Assembly (NCBI RefSeq): GCF_019449275.2
Contig: NZ_JAHZQZ020000014.1
Span: forward strand, 372,001-436,000
DNA length: 64,000 nt
Direction: 5' to 3'
From: Microbacterium sp. HD4P20
GTDB taxonomy: Bacteria > Actinomycetota > Actinomycetes > Actinomycetales > Microbacteriaceae
Of this stretch, positions 35,067 to 48,446 are shown piece by piece (position 1 is the first letter of the stretch; each line of letters opens with the position of its first letter). The notes under the pieces are model-generated. The model was given only the letters and a program-made list of their open reading frames with translations. It made no database searches and was not told the origin of the DNA. Both the position numbers and the translations under genes were made by a program.

Positions 35067-38042
35067 GTGACTGCGCCGGACGGGTCCTCGTGGCGTGATC
35101 TCCTCGCACCGCCCGCGGCACCGGCCGCGCGCACCGCGACCGCCCTCGCGCTCGGCGTCGAGCTGCGCCAGCGGATACGCCGGGGACCATCGGGGTGGGA
35201 ACCGGCACGCGTCGAGACGGCGACTCCGCGCGGGCTGCACCAGCACGGCCACGACGTGCTGGTCGGGCTGCGCCCGCTCGAACGCAGCGTTCGCAGTGAT
35301 GCCTGGATCAAGGGCGCGGTGTCATGGGACGCACTGCGCCGCCCGAATCTGGCATATGAGCCCGCCCAGGCGCGCTGGTTCGCCGAGCTGTACAGCATCG
35401 CGCGGGACATCCGCTTGTTCGGCGCGTTCTCCGATGCCTCGGAGTGGCTGACCCTCGACGATGTCGAGTCGACTCTGCTGTGGCCGCATCTGAAGGCGGC
35501 GCCGCAGCACGGCATCTCCCTCGTCCCGACCAAGCGCGCCGCCACGGTCTCTGTCGCCCGCGACGCCTCCGTCACGGTGCGGGCGCAGTCCTCCGCAGCC
35601 GGCCTCTCGGTCGAGGCCGTCGTCACGATGGATGGGAATCACGCGGATGCCGGATTCCTGCGTCCGATCGGACGTTCGGGCATCTACCGCTTCGCCGCCC
35701 GACGCGACGGCATCGAACTCGTCCTCGCAGAGCTCACCTTGCCCGACCCCGTCCCCGCGCTCCTGTCTGCGCGCGCGCCCGTCATGATTCCGCCGGCTGA
35801 GACAGCGGAGTTCGTGCGCGAGCACCTCCCTCGCATCGCGCGCCAGGTCGTCGTCGAGACAGCGGGAGTCGAGATGCCACCGCCCCCGCGACCTGAGCTC
35901 GTGGTGACGGTGCGCTTCGCGCCGTCGCATCGCCTCGACTACGCCCTGGCGTGGCGATACGGCGGGGCCGCGCCGGTGCCGTTCACGGTTGAGACCGCGA
36001 CCGAGACCAAGAGCGCGCCCAGCCGTGACGAGGCGGCAGAAGCCGAGATCCGTGCCCGTGTCGAGGCGCTGTGGGACGAGGCATCGCCGGTCGCATTCGC
36101 CGCGACGGCAACGCTCTCGGGCCTGGACGCGGCCGAGTTCGGCGCGCGCACTCTGCCCGCCCTCGAGGCCGACCCCGACGTCCACGTCGCCATCACGGGT
36201 GAACGTCCGCGCTATCGCGAACTCGCGGGTGACCCGCGCATCGCGGTATCGACGGTCGAGTCCACGGACTCCGACTGGTTCGACCTGGGCGTGGTGGTGA
36301 CGATCGACGGCCGCAAGATCCCGTTCTCGAGCCTGTTCACGGCCCTCTCGCGCGGCCGAAAGAAGGTCCTGCTCAGCGACGGCGCGTACTTCTCGCTATC
36401 GCATCCGTCGCTGCAGCGGCTGCGCGATCTCATCGACGAGGCGGGAGAGCTCGACGAGTGGGAGACGGGACCGCGCCTGAGCCGGTACCAGACGGATCTG
36501 TGGGCCGACTTCGAGGACCTCGCCGACGAGGCCGAGCCGGCGCTGGCGTGGCGCGAGACGGCCGAAGGACTTCGCGACGCCGCCGGCGTCCCCTCGGTTC
36601 CCGCGCCCCGGGAGCTGCGGGGTGAGCTCCGCCCGTATCAGCGCGCCGGCTACGAGTGGCTCGCGTTCCTCTGGCGACACCGTCTCGGCGGCATCCTGGC
36701 CGACGATATGGGGCTGGGAAAGACGCTGCAGATGCTCTCGCTCATCGCCCACACGCGCGAGGCGGGCGAGCACCGGCCGTTCCTCGTGGTCGCGCCGACG
36801 TCGGTGCTGTCGACGTGGCAGACCGAGGCCGCGCGCTTCGCGCCCGGCCTGCGCATCGCGATCGTCGATGCCACACGCGCGAAACGGGGGACGACGCTGC
36901 CGGATGCCGCGGCATCCGCAGACATCGTCGTCACCTCGTACACGCTGCTCCGGCTCGACGAGGCCCGATTCGCGCGCGTCGCGTGGGCGGGACTCATCCT
37001 CGACGAGGCGCAGTTCGTCAAGAACGCACGGACCAAGGCGTACCGCGCGGTGCAGGCCATGCAGGCCGAAGTCGTCTTCGCCATCACCGGCACCCCGCTC
37101 GAGAACAGCCTGACCGAGCTGTGGGCGCTGCTCTCGCTCACCGCTCCGGGACTGTTCCCCTCAGCCCGGCGGTTCCGCGAGGACTACGTCGGCCCCATCG
37201 AGAAGGGCAAGGTGCCCGAGAACCAGGACGGCGGCGCGTACCGGATTGCGCGGCTCGCCCGCCTGCGCCGCCGCATCCGCCCCCTGGTCCTGCGTCGCAC
37301 CAAGGAGCTGGTGGCGGCAGACCTGCCCGCCAAACAGGAGCAGGAGGTGCGCATCGAGCTGAGCGCGGCGCACCGGGCGCTGTACGACACCGTGCTGCAG
37401 CGCGAGCGTCAGAAGGTTCTCGGCCTGCTCGATGACCTGGACCGCAACCGCTTCATCGTGTTCCGCTCGCTCACGCTGCTGAGGATGCTCAGCCTCGCGC
37501 CCGAGCTGATCGACCCACAGCACGCCCACATCCCGCCGAGCAAACTGACGACCCTGTTCGAACAGCTCGACGAGGCCCTCGCGGAGGGTCATCGGGCGCT
37601 CGTGTTCAGCCAGTTCACCTCGTTCCTGGGCCTCGTCTCTGCGCGGTTGGAGGAGCGCGGCATCCCGTACGCGTACCTCGACGGGTCCACGCGCGACCGC
37701 GACGCGGCGGTGGCAGCATTCCGCGAGGGAGCGGCCCCGGTGTTCCTCATCAGCCTCAAGGCGGGCGGGTTCGGCTTGACCCTCACCGAGGCCGATTACG
37801 TCTTCCTTCTCGATCCGTGGTGGAACCCGGCCGCCGAGGCGCAGGCGATCGATCGCGCCCACCGCATCGGGCAGCACCGGAGCGTCATGGTGTACCGACT
37901 CATCGCGAGCGGAACCATCGAAGAGAAGGTCATGGCCCTGCAGCAGCGCAAGTCACGGCTGTTCCGGTCGGTGATGGACGACGATGCGTTGTTCGGCAGG
38001 GCTCTGGACGCCGACGACATCCGTGGTCTGTTCGAGGTCTGA
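35067..38042 (+). CDS. SNF2-family DEAD/DEAH helicase-like ATPase
   Basis: A 991-residue bacterial SNF2/Rad54-like ATPase, thought to remodel protein-DNA or RNA-polymerase complexes. The C-terminal 450 residues carry the motor: ILADDMGLGKTLQML (Walker A, about 540), LILDEAQFVKN (DEAQ box), ITGTPLENSLTELW, VFSQFTSFLGLV, ISLKAGGFGLTLTEADYVF and AHRIGQHRSVMVYRL. The N-terminal 500 residues are the variable SNF2-associated region; I find no cysteines and so no SWIM zinc finger, which many actinobacterial relatives have. GTG 35067 has GAGG 9 bases upstream; ATG 35058 is an alternative. Position between nusB and the Rieske gene is unusual. Confidence 0.9.
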   Translation: MTAPDGSSWRDLLAPPAAPAARTATALALGVELRQRIRRGPSGWEPARVETATPRGLHQHGHDVLVGLRPLERSVRSDAWIKGAVSWDALRRPNLAYEPAQARWFAELYSIARDIRLFGAFSDASEWLTLDDVESTLLWPHLKAAPQHGISLVPTKRAATVSVARDASVTVRAQSSAAGLSVEAVVTMDGNHADAGFLRPIGRSGIYRFAARRDGIELVLAELTLPDPVPALLSARAPVMIPPAETAEFVREHLPRIARQVVVETAGVEMPPPPRPELVVTVRFAPSHRLDYALAWRYGGAAPVPFTVETATETKSAPSRDEAAEAEIRARVEALWDEASPVAFAATATLSGLDAAEFGARTLPALEADPDVHVAITGERPRYRELAGDPRIAVSTVESTDSDWFDLGVVVTIDGRKIPFSSLFTALSRGRKKVLLSDGAYFSLSHPSLQRLRDLIDEAGELDEWETGPRLSRYQTDLWADFEDLADEAEPALAWRETAEGLRDAAGVPSVPAPRELRGELRPYQRAGYEWLAFLWRHRLGGILADDMGLGKTLQMLSLIAHTREAGEHRPFLVVAPTSVLSTWQTEAARFAPGLRIAIVDATRAKRGTTLPDAAASADIVVTSYTLLRLDEARFARVAWAGLILDEAQFVKNARTKAYRAVQAMQAEVVFAITGTPLENSLTELWALLSLTAPGLFPSARRFREDYVGPIEKGKVPENQDGGAYRIARLARLRRRIRPLVLRRTKELVAADLPAKQEQEVRIELSAAHRALYDTVLQRERQKVLGLLDDLDRNRFIVFRSLTLLRMLSLAPELIDPQHAHIPPSKLTTLFEQLDEALAEGHRALVFSQFTSFLGLVSARLEERGIPYAYLDGSTRDRDAAVAAFREGAAPVFLISLKAGGFGLTLTEADYVFLLDPWWNPAAEAQAIDRAHRIGQHRSVMVYRLIASGTIEEKVMALQQRKSRLFRSVMDDDALFGRALDADDIRGLFEV

Positions 38043-38055
38043 TCAAGCCGGCGCC

Positions 38056-38061
38056 TAGAAT
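38056..38061 (+). promoter_or_regulatory. -10 box TAGAAT for the MBL-Rieske gene
   Basis: TAGAAT 14 bases after the SNF2 stop, leaving a 40-base leader with AAAGGGGAG before the ATG at 38107. Confidence 0.45.
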
Positions 38062-38106
38062 CGTGTGGGTTCGACGGAACGAGTACCGGAAAGGGGAGCA
38101 CAGCCC

Positions 38107-39675
38107 ATGCGCATCACGGGCCTCGGCCACGCCGGGATGTTCATCGAGACGGCCGGGGGAAGCATCCTCTGTGACCCGGTCATCGGACCGACCTTCTTCG
38201 GGTCCTGGTTTCCGTTCCCCGACAACCGCGGGCTGGACTGGGAGCGATTCGGCAACGCCGATTTCCTGTACGTCTCGCACCGGCACCGCGACCACTTCGA
38301 CCCGGCGCTGATGCATCGCCACGTCCCGAAGAGCATCACGGTGCTGCTGCCGGATTATCCGACCGACGACCTCGAGCAGGACCTGCGGCGGCTCGGCTAC
38401 GAGAACATCGTTTACACCCAGGCGGGCGTCCCCCTCGAGTTCGGCCCGCTGAAGCTCATGATCACGCCTCTCCGCGCGCCCAGCGACGGCCCGATCGGCG
38501 ACTCGTCGCTGAGCGTCGACGACGGCACCGCGAGCATCCTGAACCAGAACGACTCCCACCCTCTCGACCTCGAGAAGCTGCTGACCTTCTCCAAGCCCGA
38601 GGCGTACTTCACACAGGTCTCCGGCGCGATCTGGTGGCCCATGGTCTACGACCTGCCCCAGGACGCCAAGCAGAACTTCGCCAAACTCAAGCGCGACGCG
38701 CAGAACAAGCGCGCGATGTACTACATCGAGAAGGTCGACGCCGAGCACGTGTTCCCGATGGCGGGCCCGCCGATGTTCTTGCGCGACGAGCTGTTCAAGT
38801 ACAACGGCTGGGGCCTGGACGATGACGCGATCTTCACCGACCAGCGCCAGTTCTTGCAGCACATGAAGCAGGCCCGGCCCGAGCAGAAGGGCTACGAGTT
38901 CCTGCCAGGAACCGTCGTGGAACTCGACGGTGGTGAGCTCTCGGTCACGCAGACGCTGTACACCGATGCCGAGATCGACCGGATCTTCGACGACAAGTGG
39001 TCCTACCTCGCCGAGCAGCGCGACACGCGACAGGACGAGATCGCAGCTGAAGAGGCATCTCGCGCTGCGGTGCTTCCGCCTGACGAGATGCTCGCGGCGA
39101 TCAAGGAGTGGTGGGAGCCGCTGCTGCGCCGCGCCCGGACGATTCGCAACGGCGTCGGAGGCGTGGTGCGATTCCGCATCGGCGAGCTCGACATGGTCGT
39201 GGACTTCCCCAAGGCGAAGGTGCGCGAGTACGCGGGTGAGGAGTGCATCTACTGGTACACGATCCCTGCCGACCTGGTCTCCACCAACATCGCCGACGGC
39301 GAGATCGACTGGTCGAACTCGATCTTCCTGTCGATGCAGTTCGAGGTCGGTCGCAGCGGAAAGTTCAACGAGTTCCTCACGACCTTCCTCAAATGCCTGT
39401 CGCGCGACCGCATCGAGTACGTCGAGAACTGGTACGCCGAGCAGACCGACCAGACCGAGGATGCCCGGCTGGGCGACTGGATCGTGCAGCGGCGTTGCCC
39501 TCACCTGCGCGCGGACCTCACCAAGACGGGAAAGATCGAGGACGGCGTGCTCACCTGTTCGCTGCACGATTGGAAGTGGGAGCTCGCGAGCGGAAAGTGC
39601 CTGACGAGTCAGGGCCACGCGATCCGCGCCTCGCACGTCGGGGCCGACGCCGAGGCGCCGCAGCCTGCCGCGTGA
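38107..39675 (+). CDS. metallo-beta-lactamase-fold hydrolase fused to a Rieske domain
   Basis: A 522-residue two-domain protein. Residues 1-250 are a UlaG-like metallo-beta-lactamase fold with the metal motif SHRHRDHFDP (about 60). The C-terminal 60 residues hold a Rieske [2Fe-2S] centre, CPHL ... CSLHDWKW, with CxH and CxxH ligands intact and 16 residues apart. The same two folds in the opposite order occur in animal CMP-Neu5Ac hydroxylase, an oxygen-dependent enzyme taking electrons through its Rieske domain. An oxidative role on a sugar or lipid is therefore conceivable, but no substrate can be named. It has its own promoter, and pyrR follows behind a palindrome. Confidence 0.85.
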   Translation: MRITGLGHAGMFIETAGGSILCDPVIGPTFFGSWFPFPDNRGLDWERFGNADFLYVSHRHRDHFDPALMHRHVPKSITVLLPDYPTDDLEQDLRRLGYENIVYTQAGVPLEFGPLKLMITPLRAPSDGPIGDSSLSVDDGTASILNQNDSHPLDLEKLLTFSKPEAYFTQVSGAIWWPMVYDLPQDAKQNFAKLKRDAQNKRAMYYIEKVDAEHVFPMAGPPMFLRDELFKYNGWGLDDDAIFTDQRQFLQHMKQARPEQKGYEFLPGTVVELDGGELSVTQTLYTDAEIDRIFDDKWSYLAEQRDTRQDEIAAEEASRAAVLPPDEMLAAIKEWWEPLLRRARTIRNGVGGVVRFRIGELDMVVDFPKAKVREYAGEECIYWYTIPADLVSTNIADGEIDWSNSIFLSMQFEVGRSGKFNEFLTTFLKCLSRDRIEYVENWYAEQTDQTEDARLGDWIVQRRCPHLRADLTKTGKIEDGVLTCSLHDWKWELASGKCLTSQGHAIRASHVGADAEAPQPAA

Positions 39676-39687
39676 GCTGAACGTGTC

Positions 39688-39701
39688 GGTGACCGGTCAC
39701 C
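39688..39701. promoter_or_regulatory. 14-bp perfect palindrome in the pyrR promoter
   Basis: GGTGACCGGTCACC covers the -35/spacer region of the pyrR promoter (-10 at 39710). It could be an operator for a transcriptional regulator of the pyr operon, or end the upstream transcript as a 5-7 bp stem. Confidence 0.5.
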
Positions 39702-39709
39702 AGGACCGG

Positions 39710-39715
39710 TAGACT
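39710..39715 (+). promoter_or_regulatory. -10 box TAGACT for the pyr operon
   Basis: TAGACT 59 bases before the pyrR ATG; transcription would start near 39722, just upstream of the PyrR-binding hairpin. Confidence 0.5.
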
Positions 39716-39733
39716 CTCGGGGAATCACAGCAA

Positions 39734-39764
39734 CCTTTAACCCCGTCCTGTGAGGCGGAGAAGG
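39734..39764 (+). promoter_or_regulatory. PyrR-binding RNA hairpin overlapping the pyrR ribosome site
   Basis: TCCTGTGAGGC at 39746-39756 matches the conserved PyrR-binding loop known from Bacillus (UCCnGnGAGGY). CCG (39743-39745 region) pairs with CGG after the loop, and CCTT (39734-39737) with AAGG (39761-39764), which is the front of the AAGGGAG Shine-Dalgarno. UMP-bound PyrR would thus lock the ribosome site, as reported for mycobacterial pyr leaders. Confidence 0.75.
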
Positions 39765-39773
39765 GAGCGGCGG

Positions 39774-40304
39774 ATGAGCACGCGCACCGTGCTGCACGAG
39801 GCCGACATCGCCCGAGCCCTGACTCGGATCTCCCACGAGATCCTCGAGTCCAACAAGGGACCCGACGGCCTGATCCTCCTCGGCATCCCCACACGCGGGG
39901 TGACGCTCGCCCACCGGGTCGGCCGCCTCATCGGGGAGTTCTCCCACGCCGCCATTCCAGTGGGGGCACTGGACGTCACGATGTACCGCGACGACCTGCA
40001 CCGCAACCCCACGCGCGCACCGCAGCCGACGCAGATCCCTCCTGGCGGCATCGACGGCAAGGTCGTGGTGCTCGTGGACGACGTCCTGTTCTCCGGCCGC
40101 AGCATCCGCGCGGCACTCGACGCACTGCAGGACATCGGGCGCCCGGCTGCGGTGCGGCTGGCGACGCTCGTGGACCGCGGCCATCGGGAACTGCCGATCC
40201 GCCCGGACTTCGTGGGCAAGAACCTGCCCAGTTCACGCGACGAGCGGGTCAACGTCCATCTGGCCGAGATCGACGGGCGCGAGGAGGTGACGATCGAGTC
40301 ATGA
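39774..40304 (+). CDS. pyrR: PyrR, pyr operon regulator / uracil phosphoribosyltransferase
   Basis: A 176-residue RNA-binding regulator that senses UMP/UTP against PRPP and often has weak uracil phosphoribosyltransferase activity. It has the PRPP-binding motif [19 protein letters not shown] near residue 100 and the basic RNA-binding face with [18 protein letters not shown] precedes the ATG within the hairpin it is expected to bind. It opens an operon in which every junction is a four- or eight-base overlap. Confidence 0.96.
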   Translation: MSTRTVLHEADIARALTRISHEILESNKGPDGLILLGIPTRGVTLAHRVGRLIGEFSHAAIPVGALDVTMYRDDLHRNPTRAPQPTQIPPGGIDGKVVVLVDDVLFSGRSIRAALDALQDIGRPAAVRLATLVDRGHRELPIRPDFVGKNLPSSRDERVNVHLAEIDGREEVTIES

Positions 40305-41293
40305 GACACCTTCTCGACACCAAGTCGCTCTCGCGGGACGATGCGCTGCGCATCCTCGACGTCGCCGAGGACATGGCCGACACCCAGCGTCGCGAGGTCA
40401 AGAAGCTCCCGACATTGCGGGGCAAGACGATCGTCAATCTCTTCTTCGAGGACTCCACGCGCACGCGCATCTCGTTCGAGGCCGCCGCAAAGCGGCTGTC
40501 GGCCGACGTCATCAACTTCTCTGCCAAAGGCTCCAGCGTCTCGAAGGGGGAGTCGCTGCAGGACACCGCCCAGACCCTGCAGGCGATGGGGGCGGATGCG
40601 GTCGTCATCCGCCACGGCGCCTCGGGTGCGCCGCGCACGCTGGCCACGAGCGGCTGGATCACCGCCGGTGTGGTCAACGCCGGCGACGGCACGCACGAGC
40701 ACCCGACCCAGGCGCTGCTCGACGCCTTCACGATCCGAAAGCGCCGCTTCGGCGACGACAGCCGCGGGCGCGACCTGGCCGGCCTGTCGGTCACGATCGT
40801 CGGCGACATCCTCCACTCGCGCGTGGCGCGCTCGAATGTCTGGCTGCTCCACTCCCTCGGCGCGCAGGTGACACTCGTCGCCCCGCCGACGCTCATTCCG
40901 CAAGACGTCTCGACGTGGCCGGCGCGCATCTCGTACGACCTCGATGCCGCGATCGGCGAGGCTCCGGACGCGCTCATGATGCTCCGAATCCAGCTCGAGC
41001 GCATGAACGCCGCCTATTTCCCCACTGAACGGGAGTATTCGCGGCGCTGGGGCCTGGGCGCGGACCGCCTTGCCGCCCTGCCGCCGGATAGCATTGTCAT
41101 GCACCCCGGACCCATGAACCGGGGCATGGAGATCTCCGCCGAAGCCGCCGACTCACCGCGTTCGACAGTGCTCGAACAGGTGGCGAACGGCGTGTCGGTG
41201 CGCATGGCCGCGCTCTACCTGCTGCTGGCAGGCGCGGAGGAGCAGCCGAACGGCCACAGCCGCACGCCGAACGAGAAGGGGAGCATGAGATGA
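40301..41293 (+). CDS. pyrB: aspartate carbamoyltransferase, catalytic subunit
   Basis: Condenses carbamoyl phosphate with aspartate. The 330-residue enzyme has [16 protein letters not shown] for carbamoyl phosphate, [11 protein letters not shown], the [14 protein letters not shown] loop and [11 protein letters not shown] near the end. No pyrI regulatory subunit is present; control is expected through PyrR. Overlaps pyrR and pyrC by four bases each. Confidence 0.97.
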   Translation: MRHLLDTKSLSRDDALRILDVAEDMADTQRREVKKLPTLRGKTIVNLFFEDSTRTRISFEAAAKRLSADVINFSAKGSSVSKGESLQDTAQTLQAMGADAVVIRHGASGAPRTLATSGWITAGVVNAGDGTHEHPTQALLDAFTIRKRRFGDDSRGRDLAGLSVTIVGDILHSRVARSNVWLLHSLGAQVTLVAPPTLIPQDVSTWPARISYDLDAAIGEAPDALMMLRIQLERMNAAYFPTEREYSRRWGLGADRLAALPPDSIVMHPGPMNRGMEISAEAADSPRSTVLEQVANGVSVRMAALYLLLAGAEEQPNGHSRTPNEKGSMR

Positions 41294-42636
41294 ACGTGTC
41301 TCGATTCGCCGCAGACGCGGCCTCGCCACCGGAGACCTTCCTCTTCCGTGGGGCGTCGATCGAAGGTTCGGACGCCGCTGACATCGTCGTCCAGGACGGC
41401 GTGATCGCCGAGATCGGCATCGGGCTCAGCCGAACGGGAGCGACCGTCGTGGACGTCGACGGCCTCATCGCGCTGCCCGGCCTGGTCGACCTTCACACGC
41501 ACCTGCGCGAGCCCGGCTACGAGGCATCCGAGACGATCCTCACCGGGTCGCGCGCCGCCGCCGCCGGCGGCTACACCGCGGTGTTCGCCATGCCGAACAC
41601 CTCGCCTGTCGCCGACACCGCCGGCGTCGTCGAACAGGAGCTCGCGCTCGGCGAGGCAGCCGGTTTCGTGACACTGCAACCCATCGGCGCCGTCACGGTC
41701 GGGCAGAAGGGCGAGCGGCTCGCCGAACTGGGCGCCATGGCGGATTCGCGGGCTCGCGTGCGGGTGTTCAGCGACGACGGCTTCTGCGTCTGGGACCCGC
41801 TCATCATGCGGCGAGCTCTCGAGTACGTGAAGGCGTTCGACGGCGTCATCGCCCAGCACGCGCAGGATCCGCGTCTCACCGAGGGCGCTCAGATGAACGA
41901 GGGAGCCGTGTCGGCCGAACTGGGCCTGGCCGGCTGGCCGGCTGTGGCCGAGGAGTCCATCATCGCGCGCGACGTCCTGCTGGCCGAGCACGTCGGCTCG
42001 CGTCTGCACGTGTGCCACCTGTCCACGGCGGGATCGGTCGACATCATCCGGTGGGCCAAGAAGCGGGGCGTGAACGTCACCGCGGAGGTCACACCGCACC
42101 ACCTGCTGCTCACCGAAGAGCTCGTGCGCGACTACGACGCGCGCTTCAAGGTCAACCCGCCGCTGCGGCGCGAAGAAGACGTCCACGCGGTGCGCGAAGG
42201 GCTGGCCGACGGCACCATCGACATCGTCGCGACCGATCACGCCCCCCATCCCGCCGAAGCGAAGGCATGCGAGTGGCACGCCGCCGCCAACGGGATGGTC
42301 GGGCTCGAGAGCGCACTTCGCGTCGTCCACCAGGCCATGGTCGACACCGGCCTGCTCACGTGGGGCGACGTCGCACGTGTCATGTCGCGGGAACCGGCCC
42401 GTATCGGACGGCTGGCCGGACATGGCACACCGCTCACGGTGGGACACCCGGCATCCCTCGCCTTCTACGACGCGTCGCCGGCTCGCCCCTTCACGGCGGG
42501 CGATCTGCGGGGCCGCAGCACGAATTCGCCGTATGTCGGACGCGAGCTGCCCGGCGAGGTGCGCTGGACCCTGCACGGCGGCACCGCGACCGTCGCCGAC
42601 GGCGCGCTGCTGACGCAGCCGGGGGTGCGCGCATGA
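41290..42636 (+). CDS. pyrC: dihydroorotase
   Basis: A 448-residue zinc amidohydrolase that cyclises carbamoyl aspartate. Metal motif [12 protein letters not shown] (about 61), the AMPNTSPV segment and [10 protein letters not shown] (about 315) are intact, the type I arrangement found together with pyrB in actinobacteria. Four-base overlaps on both sides. Confidence 0.96.
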   Translation: MNVSRFAADAASPPETFLFRGASIEGSDAADIVVQDGVIAEIGIGLSRTGATVVDVDGLIALPGLVDLHTHLREPGYEASETILTGSRAAAAGGYTAVFAMPNTSPVADTAGVVEQELALGEAAGFVTLQPIGAVTVGQKGERLAELGAMADSRARVRVFSDDGFCVWDPLIMRRALEYVKAFDGVIAQHAQDPRLTEGAQMNEGAVSAELGLAGWPAVAEESIIARDVLLAEHVGSRLHVCHLSTAGSVDIIRWAKKRGVNVTAEVTPHHLLLTEELVRDYDARFKVNPPLRREEDVHAVREGLADGTIDIVATDHAPHPAEAKACEWHAAANGMVGLESALRVVHQAMVDTGLLTWGDVARVMSREPARIGRLAGHGTPLTVGHPASLAFYDASPARPFTAGDLRGRSTNSPYVGRELPGEVRWTLHGGTATVADGALLTQPGVRA

Positions 42637-43142
42637 GCCGCGGGGGCGCTCTCGCGATCATCGTGCTCGTCGCTGTCCTGCTCGTCAGCGCAGGGGCGTG
42701 GGCGTGGTGGCGCCGCACTCGACGGGACGCGCAGCCGCTCGTGCTGGCGGGGAACCTTCCGGTCGGCGCACGAGTGCGCGCGACATTCGACGTGCTGTAC
42801 GTCGCGACGACCCGCCACGACGCTCCGCTGGAACGCATCGCGGCGCCCGGCATGGCGTTCCGCTCGAGGGCGACCGTCACCGTCGCCGACGAAGGCGTCG
42901 CCGTGGCCATGACCGGCCAGGAGCCCTTCGTGCTGCGCCCTGACCGCATCGTCGACGTCGGCCAGTCCACGGTCGCGATCGATCGCGTCGTCGAAGCGGG
43001 CGGCCTGACCAGACTCAGCTGGCGCACCGAGCTCGGCTCGACCGTCGACAGCTACTTCCGACCGCAGGATGCCTCGGCCCGCGCCCTCGCCGATGCCGTG
43101 GCCGGCATCCTCACCCCGAACCAGACGGGAACCGACGCATGA
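42633..43142 (+). CDS. pyr-operon membrane-anchored protein
   Basis: A 169-residue protein with one N-terminal hydrophobic helix ([21 protein letters not shown]) and a soluble beta-rich domain that resembles a PH-like fold. M. tuberculosis has a protein of similar size and position (Rv1382) between pyrC and carA, so the gene is a conserved operon member of unknown function. It overlaps pyrC and carA by four bases. It could anchor or regulate the pathway at the membrane; nothing in the sequence proves it. Confidence 0.8.
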   Translation: MSRGGALAIIVLVAVLLVSAGAWAWWRRTRRDAQPLVLAGNLPVGARVRATFDVLYVATTRHDAPLERIAAPGMAFRSRATVTVADEGVAVAMTGQEPFVLRPDRIVDVGQSTVAIDRVVEAGGLTRLSWRTELGSTVDSYFRPQDASARALADAVAGILTPNQTGTDA

Positions 43143-44285
43143 ACCCTCTCTTCCACACCGAACCGGCCGTGCTCGTGCTCGAGGACGGCACCCGCCACGT
43201 CGGCCGCGCCTACGGCGCGCGCGGCACCACCCTCGGCGAGGTCGTCTTCGCCACCGGAATGACCGGGTACCAGGAGACCCTCACCGACCCGTCCTATGCC
43301 GGCCAGATCGTGCTGCAGACCGCACCCCACATCGGCAACACGGGCATGAACGACGAGGACCCCGAGTCCCGGCGCATCTGGGTGGCGGGCTACATCGTGC
43401 GCGATCCCTCGCGCGTCGTGTCGAACTGGCGCGCCGACGAATCCCTCGACGACGCGCTCTCGCGCGATGGAATCGTGGGCATCAGCGGCATCGACACGCG
43501 CTCCGTCACGCGCCATATCCGCTCGGCAGGCAGCATGCGCGGCGGGATCTTCTCCGGCGACGCCGCGGCGATCGACCCCGAGGTGCAGGTGCGGCTGGTG
43601 AGCGAGGCGCCGCAGATGGCGGGCCAGAACCTGTCGGCGGCGGTCTCGGTGGCGGCGGCGCAGGTCACCCGCGCGACCTCGGACCGGATCGGCAACCTCG
43701 CGGTGCTCGACCTCGGCGTCAAGCAGGCGACCGTCGACAACCTCGCTGCCCGTGGGTTCGACGTCCACGTGCTGCCGCAGGATGTGACGATCGATCAGAT
43801 CCGCGCGATCGATCCGGTGGCGGTGTTCTACTCCAACGGTCCCGGTGACCCGGCGGCGTCGGGGGACCACGTCGAGCTGCTGCGCGGCGTTCTCGACGAC
43901 CAGCTGCCGTTCTTCGGCATCTGCTTCGGCAATCAGCTGCTGGGCCGCGCGCTCGGGCTGGGCACCTACAAGCTGCCGTTCGGGCACCGCGGCATCAACC
44001 AGCCCGTGCTCGACAAGTCCACCGGCCGCGTCGAGATCACCGCGCACAACCACGGCTTCGCCGTCGAGGCCCCGCTGGACGGTGAATTCGACAGCCCGAA
44101 CGGCTATGGCCGCGTCGAAGTGAGCCACATCGGTCTCAACGATCGCGTCGTCGAGGGCCTCCGCGCCCTCGACATCCCGGCGTTCTCGGTGCAGTACCAC
44201 CCGGAGGCGGCGGCCGGCCCGCACGATGCCAACTACCTGTTCGACCGGTTCCGCGACATGGTCGTGGCGCACCTGGAGAAGAAGA

Positions 44286-44293
<8 letters not shown>
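43139..44293 (+). CDS. carA: carbamoyl phosphate synthase, glutaminase subunit
   Basis: Releases ammonia from glutamine for CarB. 384 residues: an N-terminal domain with [19 protein letters not shown], then the class I amidotransferase domain with the nucleophile in [16 protein letters not shown] and the His/Glu pair in [12 protein letters not shown]. Starts on the previous stop and overlaps carB by eight bases. Confidence 0.97.
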
Positions 44294-47581
<3,288 letters not shown>

Positions 47582-47585
<4 letters not shown>

Positions 47586-48445
47586 CCGATCCCGCCACGA
47601 CCTCGTTCGGCGAGCGGCTGCGCACGGCGATGGCCGCTCGCGGACAGCTGTGCGTGGGGATCGATCCCCACGTGCACCTGCTCGAGGACTGGGGATTGGA
47701 TGCCTCGGCCGCCGGCGCCCGCGAGTTCGGGCTGCGCACCGTCGAGGCCGCGGCCGAGGCGGTGGCCGTCGTGAAGCCGCAGGTGTCGTTCTTCGAGCGC
47801 TACGGCTCGGCTGGCTTCGCCGCGCTCGAGGAGGTCCTCGCCGCCGCGCGCGCGGCCGGTCTTGTGGTGATCGGCGACGCCAAGCGCGGCGACATCGGCA
47901 CCACCATGGACGCCTACGGCGAGGCGTGGCTGACTCCGGGCTCGCCGCTCGAGGTCGACGCGGTGACGGTCAGCCCCTTCCTCGGGGTCGGAACCCTCGA
48001 GGGCACCTTCGCCCTCGCCGAGCGGGAGGGCAAGGGGGCGTTCGTCCTGGCTGCCACCAGCAATCCCGACGCGTTCACCGCACAGCGCGCGCGCCTGGAG
48101 TCCACGACGCAGTCGGGGTCCGAGACGGTGTCGGGCGCGATCGTCCACGAGGTGTCCGCGCGCAACGCGCGCGTGACGCCACCGGGGGAGTGGGGGAGCA
48201 TCGGGTTCGTCATCGGCGCCACGGTGGACTGGGCGGATGCCGGCCTCGAGCCGTTCGCGCCGACCGCGCCGATCCTCGGTCCGGGCTTCGGTCATCAGGG
48301 CGCCGAGCCAGCGCAGCTGCGCTCCCGCTTCGGCGCACTGGCCCCCGCGGTGATAGCGTCAGAGAGCCGCAGCATCCTGGCTGCCGGACCCGACCGGCTC
48401 GCCGCGCGCATCAAAGAGCGCGCTCTTCTCTACCGTGGTGACTGA
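47582..48445 (+). CDS. pyrF: orotidine 5'-phosphate decarboxylase, type 2
   Basis: Makes UMP from OMP. The 287-residue protein is the longer type 2 form typical of actinobacteria, with [27 protein letters not shown] and the catalytic [11 protein letters not shown] (about 100). It overlaps carB by four bases and ends one base before the ATG of the fused mIHF-guanylate kinase gene, so nucleotide kinase and pyr genes may be cotranscribed. Confidence 0.96.
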
Positions 48446-48446
48446 C

